Assembly: GCA_029964075.1 (NCBI GenBank)
Contig: CM057138.1
Span: 9,108,932 to 9,172,931 of the forward strand
Length of the DNA stretch: 64,000 nucleotides
Direction: 5' to 3'
Source: Patiria pectinifera
Lineage: Eukaryota; Echinodermata; Asteroidea; Valvatida; Asterinidae
A program made the position numbers and the translations under genes. The notes beneath the pieces were generated by a model that worked only from the letters and a program-made list of their open reading frames with translations, made no database searches and was not told where the DNA came from. Positions 1 to 12,300 of this stretch are shown one piece after another (positions within the stretch are counted from its first letter, which is position 1; each line of letters opens with the position of its first letter).

Positions 1-364
1 CCCCGCTTCCCAAGGTCTGATGTTGGGATTTGGTAACGTTTTTCATGCCCCAGGGTGGGGATTTTGGTCACTCAAATTACATTGTTAACATTGGCGTACT
101 ACATGGAAAGACTAGTGTGCCCCACGTATGTATGTAGGGGCATGGTAGGGGATTGTCACTTTTGTCTGAAGAGTGGGGATCTCGTCACTTCAAAAGTGAC
201 CATCCCTACGTCTTGAGTGGGGCAGCCCGGGGGGAGGGCCGGGGGGAACAATTGATAAGCGCATTACCATATTTTTGGCTGGTACCATATTTCAATAGGG
301 GGCGCTGTTCAAATTCGACGATTATTAAGACCAGATTACAGAAGGTAGCAGACCAGTAAATAAA

Positions 365-1215
365 CTTCCATTGACCCCAATGGTAAATGCTCCCACTTCA
401 AAAATTCGGGAAAAATACTCACAACTCTCCAAGGTGTTCGAGACACACATCAAATTAAAGCTTATTTCATCATCTTTCATTTTCTTTTCAATTTTTGGGG
501 GGTCAACTGATGACTTTTAGGAGAAATTTCCATCTGAAGATGATCACCCCTGAAAATAGTCCCGAAGCCCATCGCCATTTTGAAAAACGATGCCTACACT
601 CCATTGCAAAGTAGAGCGCTTTTAGGGTCCAAATTACATCAAAATTACACAGAACTGCAAGCTCCAAGTCCTGTGCACGGTTTCCACCCATATTTTTTAC
701 AAACCCTCAAGTTCATGGCCCACAGCATGCTCAAATACTGAAAATTTTGAGGGCATGCAAATCGTGATTTGGCCGGCGCAGGCAATTTCGGACCGATTTA
801 CTGCACCCAGCAGGATGCAACCCTGCAAATAAATTCCCATAGACACTAGTGCTAAATGCCCATACTTCAAAATTCTTTTAAAAATACTCAGAACTCTCAC
901 AGGTGTTTGAGCTGCACAGAAAAAATGATGATCGACATGTCGTCTTTCAATTTCTTTTCATTTTTTGGTGGGTTGACCATTGACTTTTCGAGAAATTCTC
1001 GCCCAAAGAAGACGACCCCTATTTTCCCCCAAAGCGGAACGGCAGCCATCTTGAAAAACGATCCCTCCACAACGTGGCAAAATAGCGCCACTTTCGAGCC
1101 CAATTGTATCCAAAATGCTCAGAATTGGAAGCCCCGAGTCCGGGCCAGAGGTTCATTGCCATATCTCTTCAATTCCCCAATGTTATGGCTCCCAGAACAC
1201 TCTAATATAGAATAT
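365..1215. repeat. imperfect tandem duplication, unit about 465 bp
   Basis: Two diverged direct copies lie at about 365-720 and 830-1210. Landmarks repeat in the same order: a stretch with aaaatactca and acaact/gaactctc, then a G-rich patch before tgacttt, then ttgaaaaacgat, then a tract ending in aagc/gcccc(g)agtcc. No coherent protein reading frame spans either unit. The first 360 bases of the window show no gene. Confidence 0.6.
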
Positions 1216-1628
1216 TTTCAGGGTATAACTTTTATTCATGAGCTCGGCGGATGGATTTAGGCCTATTTACCGGTCAGTGTACCGTATTTTGAACAGGCGG
1301 ACATTAGGCCCCCAAAAAATAATCGGTCTCTCAGACCGAAGTTCCGGAATTGATGCGGCGACGCGTTGTTTTTTTGTTTTGTTTTTTAAGCTTGAATTGT
1401 ACAGACAAGGTGGGTACTATTTTGCTTTTTTGTGTCCTCTTTATGCATTGGTGTCCTCCATAATTTGCCTTGGTGCAATTTCTCCATTCCTTGGTGCTAG
1501 CTCCTTGGTACAAAAATTTGACGAGGTGCGGCAATAGAGGGCGCTGTTGTAGCTTCTGTGTTAATGGACCCGCCAAACCCCCCTTCTGGATCCGCGCCTG
1601 AATTTATTAATCAGCGAATCTGTTCAGA

Positions 1629-1879
1629 AATTGCATCCGGTTCGTTAGTGTGACGTCACCTCAAGCACTTTCTGCACGATTGGAACCGGAAGTTAACGCA
1701 GCTCGAGCGTTTGTAGCCAATCTGGTTCGTTAGTGTGACGTCATCTCATTTCAACCATGGTGTAGCATAGCACGAATGGAACCGGAAGTTAACGCACCTC
1801 GAGCGTTTATCCATTGGGCGCTAGTTATCAGTGGCGCGCACTCGTGTATGACGTTTTACTAACGAGCCGGATGCGTAAT
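1629..1879. repeat. short inverted-repeat element with an internal 85 bp tandem repeat
   Basis: The ends are imperfect inverted repeats of about 20 bp (attgcatccggttcgttagt against the reverse complement of actaacgagccggatgcgta). Inside, a unit starting at 1635 is repeated from 1720. Each unit carries ggttcgttagtgtgacgtca, which includes a palindromic TGACGTCA, and ggaaccggaagttaacgca. The structure fits a small non-autonomous DNA transposon. No coding capacity. Confidence 0.5.
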
Positions 1880-2029
1880 TTTTATTCCTAGGAGGTTTAG
1901 GGGCAATGCCATGAATAATTCATGTTTATCCATGAGAACGGACAATGACATCAACAGCATTGTTGTTAGTTACTCAACTAGTTACTATACATTAAAGCAT
2001 TTTAAAAAAACGGTTGTCGTCGAGCTACC

Positions 2030-2110
2030 ACACAGTAGCCTAGTGGATAGCGATATGAGCTATGGATACAAAGATCCCTGGTTCGAATCCACGTCGTCGC
2101 TGCTCATTTT
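2030..2110 (+). repeat. tRNA-like sequence with Pol III A and B boxes (SINE head or tRNA pseudogene)
   Basis: An A-box match (tagcctagtgg, 2036-2046) is followed 33 bases later by a perfect B-box (ggttcgaatcc, 2080-2090), the internal promoter arrangement of tRNA genes. I could not fold a convincing acceptor stem or assign an anticodon, so a tRNA-derived SINE head or relic is more likely than a working tRNA. Confidence 0.45.
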
Positions 2111-2307
2111 CATCAACAATTTTTCTTCTCCAAATTTATCACTGAGATAATTTTAAATTAAGGGGGAAATAGAACGAGAACCTAAGCCTTGCAATGATTC
2201 AAAGGAAAAACTGAATTATTCATGATATTGCCCCTAACCCTAGGCTAGGAAAAAGAAATACGCGAACCGGATAGGCTTTCGCCATGGTCTTTTACATTGA
2301 CTATTAT

Positions 2308-3640
2308 GCAGCCATGTGGTTGCAAAGGGCGATTTCTAAAGGTTACGTTACACTTTATTTTGAAGAAACTACATGTGCACAGACATGTTCACAGGCGGGT
2401 GAAATCTTTGAATATTAATTTCTCCCGTTTGGAAGACCGTATTTTCATGCAACTTTCAGAGATAATTTCCCTTACAATGATCCAAGTAAGTGCTAAAAAT
2501 CGTTGTGATATGTTCATTATTTTTCGTTGAAATTGGAAAAATAGGCCTGGCTACGTGCATTTTTGAAAGTTGTAACACTGGTGTTCGCCAATACCTGTCA
2601 ATCTTTTCAAGCCTCACGAATATTAATAAGGTTCCTATCCATTATGGTGTGCAGTTAAAATTTGCATAAAAGCCTCCTTCACGAGTTATTTAATAAATAT
2701 GACCCTTTTTGCCGGCTTCCGAATTCCATTGGTCGATACCGAGACCCACGCCAAGTCACGGCTTCGCTCGTACCCCCGCCCTGCAAACAGGACGCTGGGA
2801 TACTCTGATGAATTCACGCTTTGATTGGTTGGATTTTGCGCCGGTGATCAGTGACCTGTGCGTCATCGAGGCCATGACTCTGCAAGGTTTGAAATGGCCG
2901 TTAAGACTGATTCATTACTCTCCAGTTTAGAGATGGTTGTTTCTCGTCGAAAAGCGTAATAATGTAGGAAATTCTGTAAAACTTATCTGTGTTGTAAATT
3001 TACATTTCTCGTCACTCGCTCAGGCTCCGTTTCGAATCACGAACGGTCGGATTGCATATCCGACGCTCAAAATTTTGTCCACATGGTACGCGCTGAAACA
3101 GAAATCATATCCGGTATGGAATGTGCGCAATTCTATGGGAAGTCCTGCGGTCCTAAACAGCTGTAGCCAGATGCTTTATACATAGGTCATAGGCCATTTC
3201 CTTCAAAAGATTCTGTGAAGCTCATCAGAGTATCCCAGCGTCCTGTTTGCAGGGCGGGGGTACGAGCGAAAGTCACGGCGAGCTAGTGACGCTAATGAAT
3301 ATGCGATCGTCTTTGTGTTGCCACCGGGCCGAAATCGGTCGACCAGCGCCTACCGCGCTATAGGATCTTTGCTAAAAAGCATGCACGTGTTGGTCGGAAT
3401 AAAATCCTCGTCGAAATTTTCCTGGGAGATAGTTCAAGGTGTAAAACTCGGGCGTTTGCAAGAACAGATTAAGCTGAAATTCGGATTTATGTTTAGATGA
3501 TATAAGTGTTCAACTACTCGTGAAATAACAAGTTGAGTAGATTCCTTTGAATTGAAATAAATACCTAAATTTGGGGACGTCTTCGAATGATTTCTTCCAG
3601 ACTTGAAGGTCAGCTTTACCAGTAACCAGTATGACACTTC
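2308..3640 (+). repeat. dispersed repeat copy 1, split by a MITE insertion
   Basis: Bases 2308-2762 and 3271-3640 together match, in reverse orientation, one continuous block at 49850-50690. Shared landmarks include the gcagccatg(t/c)ggttgc end, tattaataaggttcct, actcgtgaaggagg (reverse sense) and the ttaccagtaaccagtat end. The interruption is the 508 bp element at 2763-3270. The family identity is unknown and no intact ORF was seen. Confidence 0.7.
2763..3270. mobile_element. 508 bp Mutator-like MITE with 49 bp TIRs and a 9 bp target-site duplication
   Basis: The ends are perfect inverted repeats of about 49 bp, beginning ttcgctcgtacccccgccct and running to ctctgatga. The element is flanked by the direct repeat agtcacggc (2754-2762 and 3271-3279). 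The paralogous copy of the host repeat near 50.2 kb has a single agtcacgcc-like site at the equivalent place, so it acts as an empty site. Long TIRs plus a 9 bp duplication are typical of MULE elements; the superfamily assignment is inferred, as no transposase is present. Confidence 0.75.
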
Positions 3641-4899
3641 GGCATCGATATATGACGGTGATTTTTTTTTTTCACTGACATGAAGTTTAGATTTTTTTCT
3701 TCCGTTATAATCTCAACCATACTGAGCATATTTTCTGAAAAACACAACGTACAAAAGGCCATTTTTTTTTGGGGGGGGATTACAATTTCACTGCTCTGTA
3801 ATACAGCGTCTAATTAGTGCGTAATCTGAAGAGCTTTGCTTGACAACGGGCCGCGCCACGCTACGCTTTCGCAACAACATGACCGTACACGCCGTCCGTT
3901 GGGACGAATATTTCAATGACACGTGATCAACGACCCACCAATCAGATGATGGGGATTTATTCAGGTATTGTATAATTAACAATTGTTTACTGCTGTTATG
4001 TGGGATATGACGTTTTGAACACCCGAGAGTAGGGACGCATAGCACCCGAGGCGAAGCCACTCTATGGTCCCGAGGGTGCTCAAAACGTCGTATCCCACAT
4101 CACAACATTATATTGTTACATCACAGCAGTGTATTAAGTATACATATACTAGTCCCTAGCCTAGCATATCATTGAAAGGACGGGAATCATAATAACTCCA
4201 CTATTGGGGGAGGAGAGGCCTAATTTTGGACCGCTCTATCTTCTATTCATTATTTCTTTAAATTATTTAGTCAGTAGTTGTCAAATGACTGTTGTTTGAA
4301 ATGTTAGTACATGTACATCTTTTAAGTGTTGCAGATAAGCTAATATGAGATTCACGTATAGCTATAGCTGTATGGAACTTCTTCCCTGACGTGACTTAGA
4401 CGGTGGTTTTCACTTGTCTTGTTTTTTTGACCGATATTTTCCGTGTTCGTTCAAGTATATCAAAAACGCATCTAATGATATTTATCCTTTATGCAGCAAA
4501 GGATTCACTCAAAATAATTATGGTCAAGTCGAATCAGATAGAGTTTTTTTCGGTGCAACTCTGGGTGTCATAAGTATATCAGAAGGTACTTGCAGACAGA
4601 ACTTGAAAAATGTGACTGATGTATGCGCATAATTTTAATACAAGAAATCGCCTCTAGCTCTTCGGTATCACACGTACTCGATACTACTACTCCGCCAACA
4701 ATCTTTTTTGACTTACTCGGACGATGTTCAGGTTATTCTTACACAATTACAATTAAGTCGTTACCAGTCTCCCCGCAACAAACGTTTTCCTATTTCTTTT
4801 TAAATTCAATCGTAATAAAGATATTATGCTTTAAATACTTTTTGCGAATTATAGCGAAGGAGATCCGCCCCCCAAAAAACATGTTTCCTGGACGAAAGG
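3641..4899. other. no gene recognised; one hairpin repeat at 3994-4107
   Basis: At 3994-4107 two arms containing tgtgggatatgacgttttga and its near reverse complement enclose about 50 bases rich in cccgag motifs. A related single arm occurs near 20.29-20.32 kb (aaaacgccatatcccacatc). The rest is AT-rich non-coding sequence; short ORFs here lack domain features. Confidence 0.5.
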
Positions 4900-5897
4900 T
4901 TCGCTCATACCCCCGCCCTGCAAAACAGGACGCTGGAACACGCTGATGAATTTACGCTCTGATTGGATAGAATTTTGCGTGACCTGTGACATGCAAGTCA
5001 TCACGGCCACGACCCTCAACTTTGCAAGGTTTTAAACGGCCTTTTTAGACTGAGTCATCGCTCTTTTAATTATTCCCATCATGTTTTTCAAGTTCTGCAA
5101 ATCTGTAAAACTTATCTGTTTTGTAAATGTTAAACGTTCCCTTCACTTGCTCAGGCCCCGTTTGAAATTAACAAAGGGTCAATGGTTAAACTGCACAATA
5201 TAATTATGCGACGCTGTGTCCACATGGTCCGCATCGCGCAATGAAAAAGAAATCATCCTGTATGGAATGTGTGCATTTCTATGAGAACATTTTTGAGATG
5301 GCATTTGCGTGCATTTGCTATAACTGCGCCGTGGCCATGCGCGTCGGCAAAATAAAAAAGTTTTTTTTTTCAATGAAAGATGACGTCTCAAAACCGCCAA
5401 ACTCACTGGTTTGACTGGAATCCTGCTGCTGCACAATTTTAACGTGTTTTTAGATTGGGTTGTGGTCGAGAATAAGCTTTATGTGGCCTCTCTGGACTCC
5501 CATATATTTGCACTAAGTTTAGTCGGGCACCATTTGCAGTCATCACGACATGGCTGCATCCGAATCTGTTGTCTAGAGCTAGGTCTAGGTCTTCGCTCCA
5601 TTAGAAATACGCGGAGACGCGCTGACAATAGACGTAGCCGTAGCTCTGGAAGCCCGTTTCGGACACGGCCTACAAGCAAAAAAAATCAGGTAAAAAAAAA
5701 AAAAAAAAGCCGCGTCGCCGCACCACTTTTTGGGCAAGCTCCATACCAGAAACCGGAGACTTTTTTTTGGCCTTACCTAGAATGCCATCCCACAGGGTAC
5801 GCTAATGATCTTCACCGAGTCTTGTCCTTCACAAGACTCGGTGAAGTTCATCAGCATACCCCAGTGCCCTGTTTGCAGGGCGGGGGATACGAGCGAA
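4900..5897. repeat. second copy of the MULE-like MITE family, rearranged and carrying a nested insert
   Basis: The left end (ttcgctcatacccccgccct from 4900) and about 390 bases after it match the element at 2763. The right end (agggcggggg, then tacgagcgaa, ending at 5897) is the same TIR. The middle is replaced by a copy of the Harbinger-like MITE ending at 5772. The flanking 9-mers (gacgaaagg and cggaggcgt) do not match, so the two ends may come from different insertions or one junction is rearranged. A 15 bp hairpin (ttcaccgagtcttgt and complement) lies at 5812-5846. A further isolated family end sits at about 24300-24412. Confidence 0.55.
5320..5772 (+). repeat. left-truncated copy of the Harbinger-like MITE at 12807-13161
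   Basis: Direct match to 12843-13161, including the block cactggtttgactggaat and the right TIR (accggagac, then T-run, then ggcc) followed by tta. The left TIR is missing and about 140 extra bases occur before the last A-tract. A long ORF across it on the + strand is low-complexity read-through, not a gene. Confidence 0.6.
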
Positions 5898-6276
5898 CGG
5901 AGGCGTTGACTAAAAGTAAAGTAAAACAATTGGGGGCGCCCTTTCATCAACAATCGCCGTCTCGCCGATGCTCGTTGAGCACACGTCTGCACAACTGACA
6001 TGACTGACCATCGGGCCTGAATTTGCTGGCTTACTGGACACGGTTTCGAGTCAAGAGATGGCTGTTTCTGACCAAGCGAAAGAAAGGCTTTGTCCTGCGG
6101 TGTTTCAGGTATATTGTCTGTTGTAGCCCCATTCTGCATACATGTTATTGTTCTGTCCACAGGATTGCCTAACCATGGATGGCCTAACATACGTAATTCC
6201 CTTTTGACCACGTTACCAAAATCACGGCAGCCGGCAGAGACTCTTTACAAAATACAATGTTTTTATACATAGGCTA

Positions 6277-6824
6277 CTCCTAGAAGGCTACGTGGAGCTT
6301 CATACTACATGAAGAACCCCGCAAAATTGTTTGTAGCACAAAACACTAATTAAGTACAAAAAGGTCCATCAAAATGCAGACATTTCCCACAGACAGCACT
6401 GTTGCACAGTTTACCCCCAAACTCCAAACTACACCTCATGACATAGGCCTACTCACGGTACACGTGCTTGTACGCATGCGCATACTATCATTTCGCATGT
6501 ACCTTCCCCCTAGTCGCAGCGCGCTCAGAGCGAACCGAAAATCATCGCTGGATCATGCGTGCACGTTTCAAGTGTCAGGTTGGCTCAGTGCGGAAAGGGC
6601 ATATTTTTCATCATTTTAGCCAAAAAAACGCCAAAATCCAGCAATGTTTGTTCTGCGCATATTACGTGAGTATGTCATGAGGTGAAGTACGGAGTTTGAG
6701 GGCAAACTGTGCAGCGGTTCTGTGGGAAATGTCTGCATTTTGATGGACCTTTTTGTACTTAATTAGTGTTTTGTGCTGCAAACAATTTTTTTTGCGGGGT
6801 TCTTCATCTACATAGTTCTAGGAG
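6277..6824. mobile_element. 548 bp foldback element with TA target duplication
   Basis: Two arms of roughly 150-180 bp are inverted copies: 6277-6460 (tagcacaaaacactaattaa, tgcagacatttcccacagac) and 6658-6824. The tips are ctcctagaa and ttctaggag and each is flanked by TA (6275-6276, 6825-6826). TA duplication with long arms fits a non-autonomous Tc1/mariner-type foldback. The loop encodes nothing recognisable. Confidence 0.65.
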
Positions 6825-6842
6825 TATACATAGGCCCAAGCC

Positions 6843-6880
6843 CCTACCACTACTGGTTAATATTAACCAGTAGTGGTAGG
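6843..6880. repeat. 38 bp perfect palindrome
   Basis: cctaccactactggttaa plus its exact reverse complement, centred on aatatt, with no spacer; one mismatch then allows a few more pairs outward. It lies 16 bases beyond the TA-flanked foldback at 6277-6824. Function unknown. Confidence 0.85.
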
Positions 6881-7467
6881 AGCTTATGTATGTTTTGTCA
6901 AGTCTCTGCCGGGATTTTGGTATTCGGAAAGAATGTAGTTTCAAAGACGCCGGAACAATGCTGCAACCTGACGCCACTTCCGTGATTGTGTACATAAAGA
7001 CTATGGAGAGTCAAGACAATTTTCTTTATTTCCTAACAAATTCGGAAATGTTTTTCAGTCCCGGATTCGTGTCTTTTTAAAACATTTTTGCAATGACTGA
7101 CCTTGCTTTAATCAGTTTTAATGAGATGATACTTTTGACATTGTTTGATATGAAGAAAAACTGGAAAGAATATATCCAGACGACACTTCAGCAGTTGTCT
7201 ACAAAGCCAATGGAGAGTCAAGAAAATGTTAGTTTCAAACTTTCATGTATTTCCTAACAAAACTGAGTTTTTCAACATTTTTGCATTATCTGCCCTGCAT
7301 TGAGATGATTTGAAGAGAAAAGTGACGTCACGTTGCAATACTCTATCAAAAATAAATAGATAAAAAGTGGCGACAGTTTGCAACATTTTTTCCAGGTAGG
7401 CCTATTTTTGTTGTCTTTGGCTTTGCCGTGATTTTGGCCACTTTTGGAGTTGGTAGTCCTAGTAAAT

Positions 7468-8698
7468 TGGACCCAACGTATCGTATTGCCTTTTAACATT
7501 CGGACATGGTGTGGCGATAGTACCGGTAGGGTCAAAGTTGAATGCAGTCCATAGCGTTTCAATCAACAACCCAACCATTTGCCAACAAAAACATCAGATT
7601 CCACCCTCAAAATGGCTGCAAAATTACTAGATATACCACTCTATACAAAAGTAGAGATCGATGACTAAGATGGAGGTACTAAGGTTTACTAATCTGTATG
7701 AAAAGTCAAATCTAACGTTTAATTGTGAAGTCTCTGTTGCCATGGTAGCCAACTTTTAGAATTCTACAGAAGACACTATCATTTTGCGGATGGTGTGTGG
7801 GCTATAGGCTTTGAAAAATCCAAATTGATCCACTTTCTGAAACACAAATCCGCCCAATAAGTTACCCTGGTTGATCCATAACTCTTGAAAAGTTAGGAAC
7901 AATGGCATTGGGACCATCAGACAGAAGTTTTGTGGAAAATTCTAAGATTTTACTCACCACCGTGTGTTTTCAGACATCGAGTACATTGACCACAGACATC
8001 CATTTTCAGGAAACAGTCGCCTGCCTACGTGAAACCAGGCAACATGCAAGAACGCGCATTGTCATGACATGACATAAGATATGGAGAGCGACATTAGGTC
8101 AATAGAGCGACACTAGGTATTGAGGCCAAATAAAAAAAGTAGGCCCTAACATGTTTATCGTCCCTGCCCGCTTCTTTTTTGGAGGCCGCCTCCTTTTTTT
8201 TGGCTATTTTTTTACTGAAAAAAAAAATGATAAATATTAAACAGTGACATCAACTTGGCATCTTTGTCTGTTGCATCTAACCCATATAAAGCTGGTACAT
8301 GTCATTTCAAGTCCAATTGACGGCCAATTTTTAAAAAAAAGCTGGCGGCCATCTTGAAAAATAGCCAAGTCGGGCGGCCATTTTGGAGGGAAAAAAAAGG
8401 GCCTCCTTCTTTTTTTCAAAAAGGCAGGACGCTAAACATGTTTTTTTTTTAACTTGGCCTACACAGTAAATTTCACTTTTCATCACATCATAAGTAAACC
8501 TTAATACCCTGATCTCAGTCATCGACCTCCACTTGTATCTCAGGTGGCGTATCTGTTTTGACGGTGAAATCTGATGTTTTGGTTGGCAAATGGTTGGATT
8601 GTATTGATTATTTTGAAACACCATGTCTGCATTCAACTTGGACCCTAGTATAGCCAGACCATATCTGAATGTTAAAAAGGCAATACACATTGGGCTCG
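7468..8698. repeat. 1.2 kb foldback (long inverted repeat) element
   Basis: The arms at about 7468-7720 and 8450-8698 are inverted copies. Matching landmarks are ccaaccatttgcca, aacatcag, gtt(g)aatgcag and the outer attgcctttttaacatt. A second inverted pair inside (about 8146-8215 and 8395-8440, aacatgttta..ccctgcc) makes it a nested hairpin. No coding sequence is supported. Confidence 0.65.
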
Positions 8699-8700
8699 GG

Positions 8701-9369
8701 CTATTGAGATGAATTGGTGAAAATACTGTAGTTTAACTATAGTTTACAGCTGAAGGGAACCTGGGGTGGTAGTAATAGCCCCATGGATTTGTCTTAATTA
8801 CTGGACCTCCTCCATACTACAAAGGTAGAGTACATGAAGCGCAATTGGGGAAATGTTGGGACTCCCACGCTTTGGAGATAATACAATTGTTTTTTATTTT
8901 CCTTTTATGTTTATCAAATAATATTTTTTGTTGATACAGATTTTTGTACTTTTTCTTAGTGATCTATGGCTTTAGCCTAGATAATATCTTAAAGGGAAAT
9001 TAAGTCCAAGAATCATTTTGTTGATTATCTGTTTCCGAGAACAAAAGATTTTTTTATTCATGCATGTCAAATATTGTCAAGTCAGAGAACCAGATAGTCG
9101 ACTGCCATTTATCCACTTGAGGCCTATTGGTAATGTTTAAATAGCAAGATTTGTATCATGTACGTACATGTATCAGGGTAAAGTACCAGTATTTAAATTT
9201 GTCAAAACTGAATATATTGAAGCTTGGCAACAAAGACATTGTTTTCTGATATTACGTGTACAAGCCACATAATCAGTGTAAAAGTACAGCGTAATAATTT
9301 TTGTTTGAACAATTTCTGTTTTCGAATTTCCCTTGAGTTATTTTTTTTTTTCCTTTTTGGTTTCTACAG
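8701..9369. other. no feature recognised; presumably upstream intron of the CISD3-like gene
   Basis: AT-rich unique-looking sequence. The next + strand feature is the CISD3-like exon with its acceptor at 9369. I could not find the missing 5' exon(s) encoding a mitochondrial presequence. Confidence 0.4.
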
Positions 9370-12300
9370 TATGGCCCGGCCAATGTGCGAGATCTTGAAC
9401 CAGGCAAGAAGATGAAGTGGTGCACATGCGGATTGAGTAAGAAGCAACCGTGGTGTGATGGTGCGATTCACATTTCATTACATTAATGCTCCATTTTTTG
9501 TTTTTACTTTGCAAGTCCCACAAAAAAATCACCTCTTCTGTTATTCCCAAAGAGTGAACACTCAACACTATTTTGAGTGAAAAGTAGCGTCATCTGCCTG
9601 ATGCAATAAAGGATAAAACCATTTAGAGTGAAACTCAGTAATAAAAAAACAATTCAAATTTTTCTTGAATGATTCTTTTTTCAGACTTTTTCTTTGTAAA
9701 ATTCAATTGATTGTCGATCTAAATCTTGTTGTCTCTATCTAATTTCACTCTTTGGGAACAAAAGAGTTTAAACTCTGTGTATCTGATGTCAGATCTGTGA
9801 GAGTCATACGTAAACACTTCGTATTTCCATTGTTGGTGTAATTACATGTATTATGCTCTTGGTTGTGTTGACATCTTTTGATTGGTCTATTGACCTAACT
9901 AGGGTAGCCTATCATTGCCCTTGATAAGAAGAAATCCATGGATACACATGTATACAGGACTTCATGTATTTTACATTTTACAATATTATGATGATTTTAA
10001 CAAAATGAGGCCGTGTTCTCCCTGTTATGTTGCCCAACACATGACAGTAGGGTGCAGTGTAGGGTGCATTATAACACCTCACCCACAGATTCTGTGTCTT
10101 GATTGGCAGAGAGCGAGTCACATGTTACTTTCTAATTTTGCTATCTTTCTGTGCACGGCCAAAAGTACTATGCGCATAGCAACCAAAGTACTATACCATT
10201 AGCAACCAAAGTACTATTTCTACGGCGCGGTATTTGTGTGCAAATACATGCTGGTGTGCGCATTGCGCGTAGCACGTAGCGCGTATTATTCCAAACATTT
10301 CGTGAAGGGTTAGTTTTTAAGAGAGAAATACATTTTCCACCAATTTTGTATTGAAATTGAAGTTTATTTCAACTGTGTTCAGATTTAAATAATGTAAAAT
10401 ATTAAAATCAAGCAGAATCTGTGGGTGAAGTGTTATAAAACAAATATTGAATGCTTTATCTCGTGGTGAAGTAAGACTAGCCTCCCTCGGTGATCCATGG
10501 ACCATTCTTTCTTGTCCATGGATCACCTCGGGAGGCTAGTTTTACTACACCACTCGAAGCATTCAATATTTGTATACTGTTCCATGGTACATTCTTGTAT
10601 TATGTGCAATCTTGCATGCTTAATACATTGTACGTCCCTCAACCCACGGACCATGGTCCATGCTTAACCTACATAACCTAACCACAAAATGGTGCATTTA
10701 AAGCTTTTATACTGTATATTTTCCGATTTTCTGAGTTAATGTATGTAATAGCGGAAAGTTACAGCATAATCTTAAAATTGGCATTTCTTGGTTTCTCAGA
10801 AAAATTGTTTTTCTGGGGAGGTTATTCGATGGCCCTTAATGTAAATAAAAAAGTGTGCTAGGTTGAACGTATAAACACTGCTTTATTGGGTACCGGAACA
10901 ATGGGAGGTACCCCACAAGGACAAGGACGGATCCAGGGGGGGGGGGGGGCCAAAGGGGGCCATGGCCCCCCCCAAAACCGAAACCAATTTTTTTTTTTTT
11001 TTTATGTGACATCGCAATAAAAGCAGGCAATGAGTACACCGCCATCTTTTCCTCAAAAAAAATTGCTTAAAGTGGTCAGAAATTGCCTCAGATCGCACCA
11101 CAGAGCATCTAGAATCCAAAAAAAATTTGGGGCCCTTAAGTGGGCCCCGAACCCCACGCCGTCATTTTTTTGACCCACTTGTTTGGGGGACCAACATTTT
11201 TTTTTGCCCCCCCCCAAAAAAAATTGTGTTCTGGATCCCCCCCTTGCACAAGGAATGCCCACCGACTTGCGGGGTACCATTTTGGTACCCCACAAGTTTT
11301 TCACGAAATAGATACATGTATATGGATTTTACTCAAAAACTATGAATTTCCAAGATGGGTTGGTCCGTCGCAGATAGAAGAGTTTAAGAAAAGGGATATT
11401 ACATGTAAGTCCGAATTTCAGCCCAGGAAATTAATTCTGGTTATAATAAGAGCATTTTGAAATTAGTGTGACAATTGCAAAATTTTAGTACATGAGAACA
11501 AAGGAAGTACCCCACTTCTATGCCTGTGTAAGGGTGTGTGTGTGTGGGGGGGGTTAATATATCCTCCCCATCCCCCCCCCCCCATTCGCGTCCTTGCTCA
11601 CATCAAAAAATATTGCTGACCATGTACAAGAATTACTAACCCCTCCCGTGGCCCCCTTCCAACCCCCTCTTCCCACCCCCGCCCCACATCCACCAAACCA
11701 AGCTCTCCACTGAACCCCTCCCAATCATCCACAAAATATTTCTAACCCAGTAAGAAAATTACTAACCCTGGTCCCCCTCCCCTCACATCCACAAAATATT
11801 GCTGACAATGTACAACTGTTACCAACCCCTCCCTTGCTCCCTTCCGCTAAACATCCAGAAAATATTGCTAACCATGTACAAAAACTACATGTACAAAATG
11901 TACTCACCCCTCCCCTGGTCCCCCGCTTCCCATCACATCCACAAACTATTGCTGACCATGTACAATAATTAACAACCCCCCTCCTCTCACATCCACTAAA
12001 TATTGCTGACTGTGTTCACGAATTTCAAACCCATCCACCGGCCCCTTCCCTCACATCCACAAAATATTGCTGACGTCTTTAATTTCGCGTTTAGTTTTGC
12101 TTACAAGACATTTTCTTATAGATTAAATATGATTAAGGCTGTTATTAGTATATTTTTCAAATCATTACACCTTGGTTGGGTGCAACTCTTCTCCCAGGGA
12201 CACGTGGGCCTAAATGTTCCTTGCTTTGTTTTTGCAGGAGCACACAAAGGAACAGGCTTCAAATCTCTCAAGTGGATTGTTCCAGAGAAACCTCAGAGTG

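Noticed and set aside
2030-2110. Functional tRNA gene
   Set aside because: A and B boxes are present but no acceptor stem or credible anticodon arm could be drawn.
5411-5998. 195-codon + strand ORF
   Set aside because: It crosses two MITE copies and their A-runs and is rich in Arg/Lys from repeat DNA; no domain, no splice context.
8331-8690. 119-codon minus ORF
   Set aside because: Lies in the right arm of the 7468-8698 foldback; composition follows the inverted repeat.
11140-11460. + strand ORFs rich in Pro, Phe and Lys
   Set aside because: Produced by C, T and A homopolymers of a degenerate repeat.
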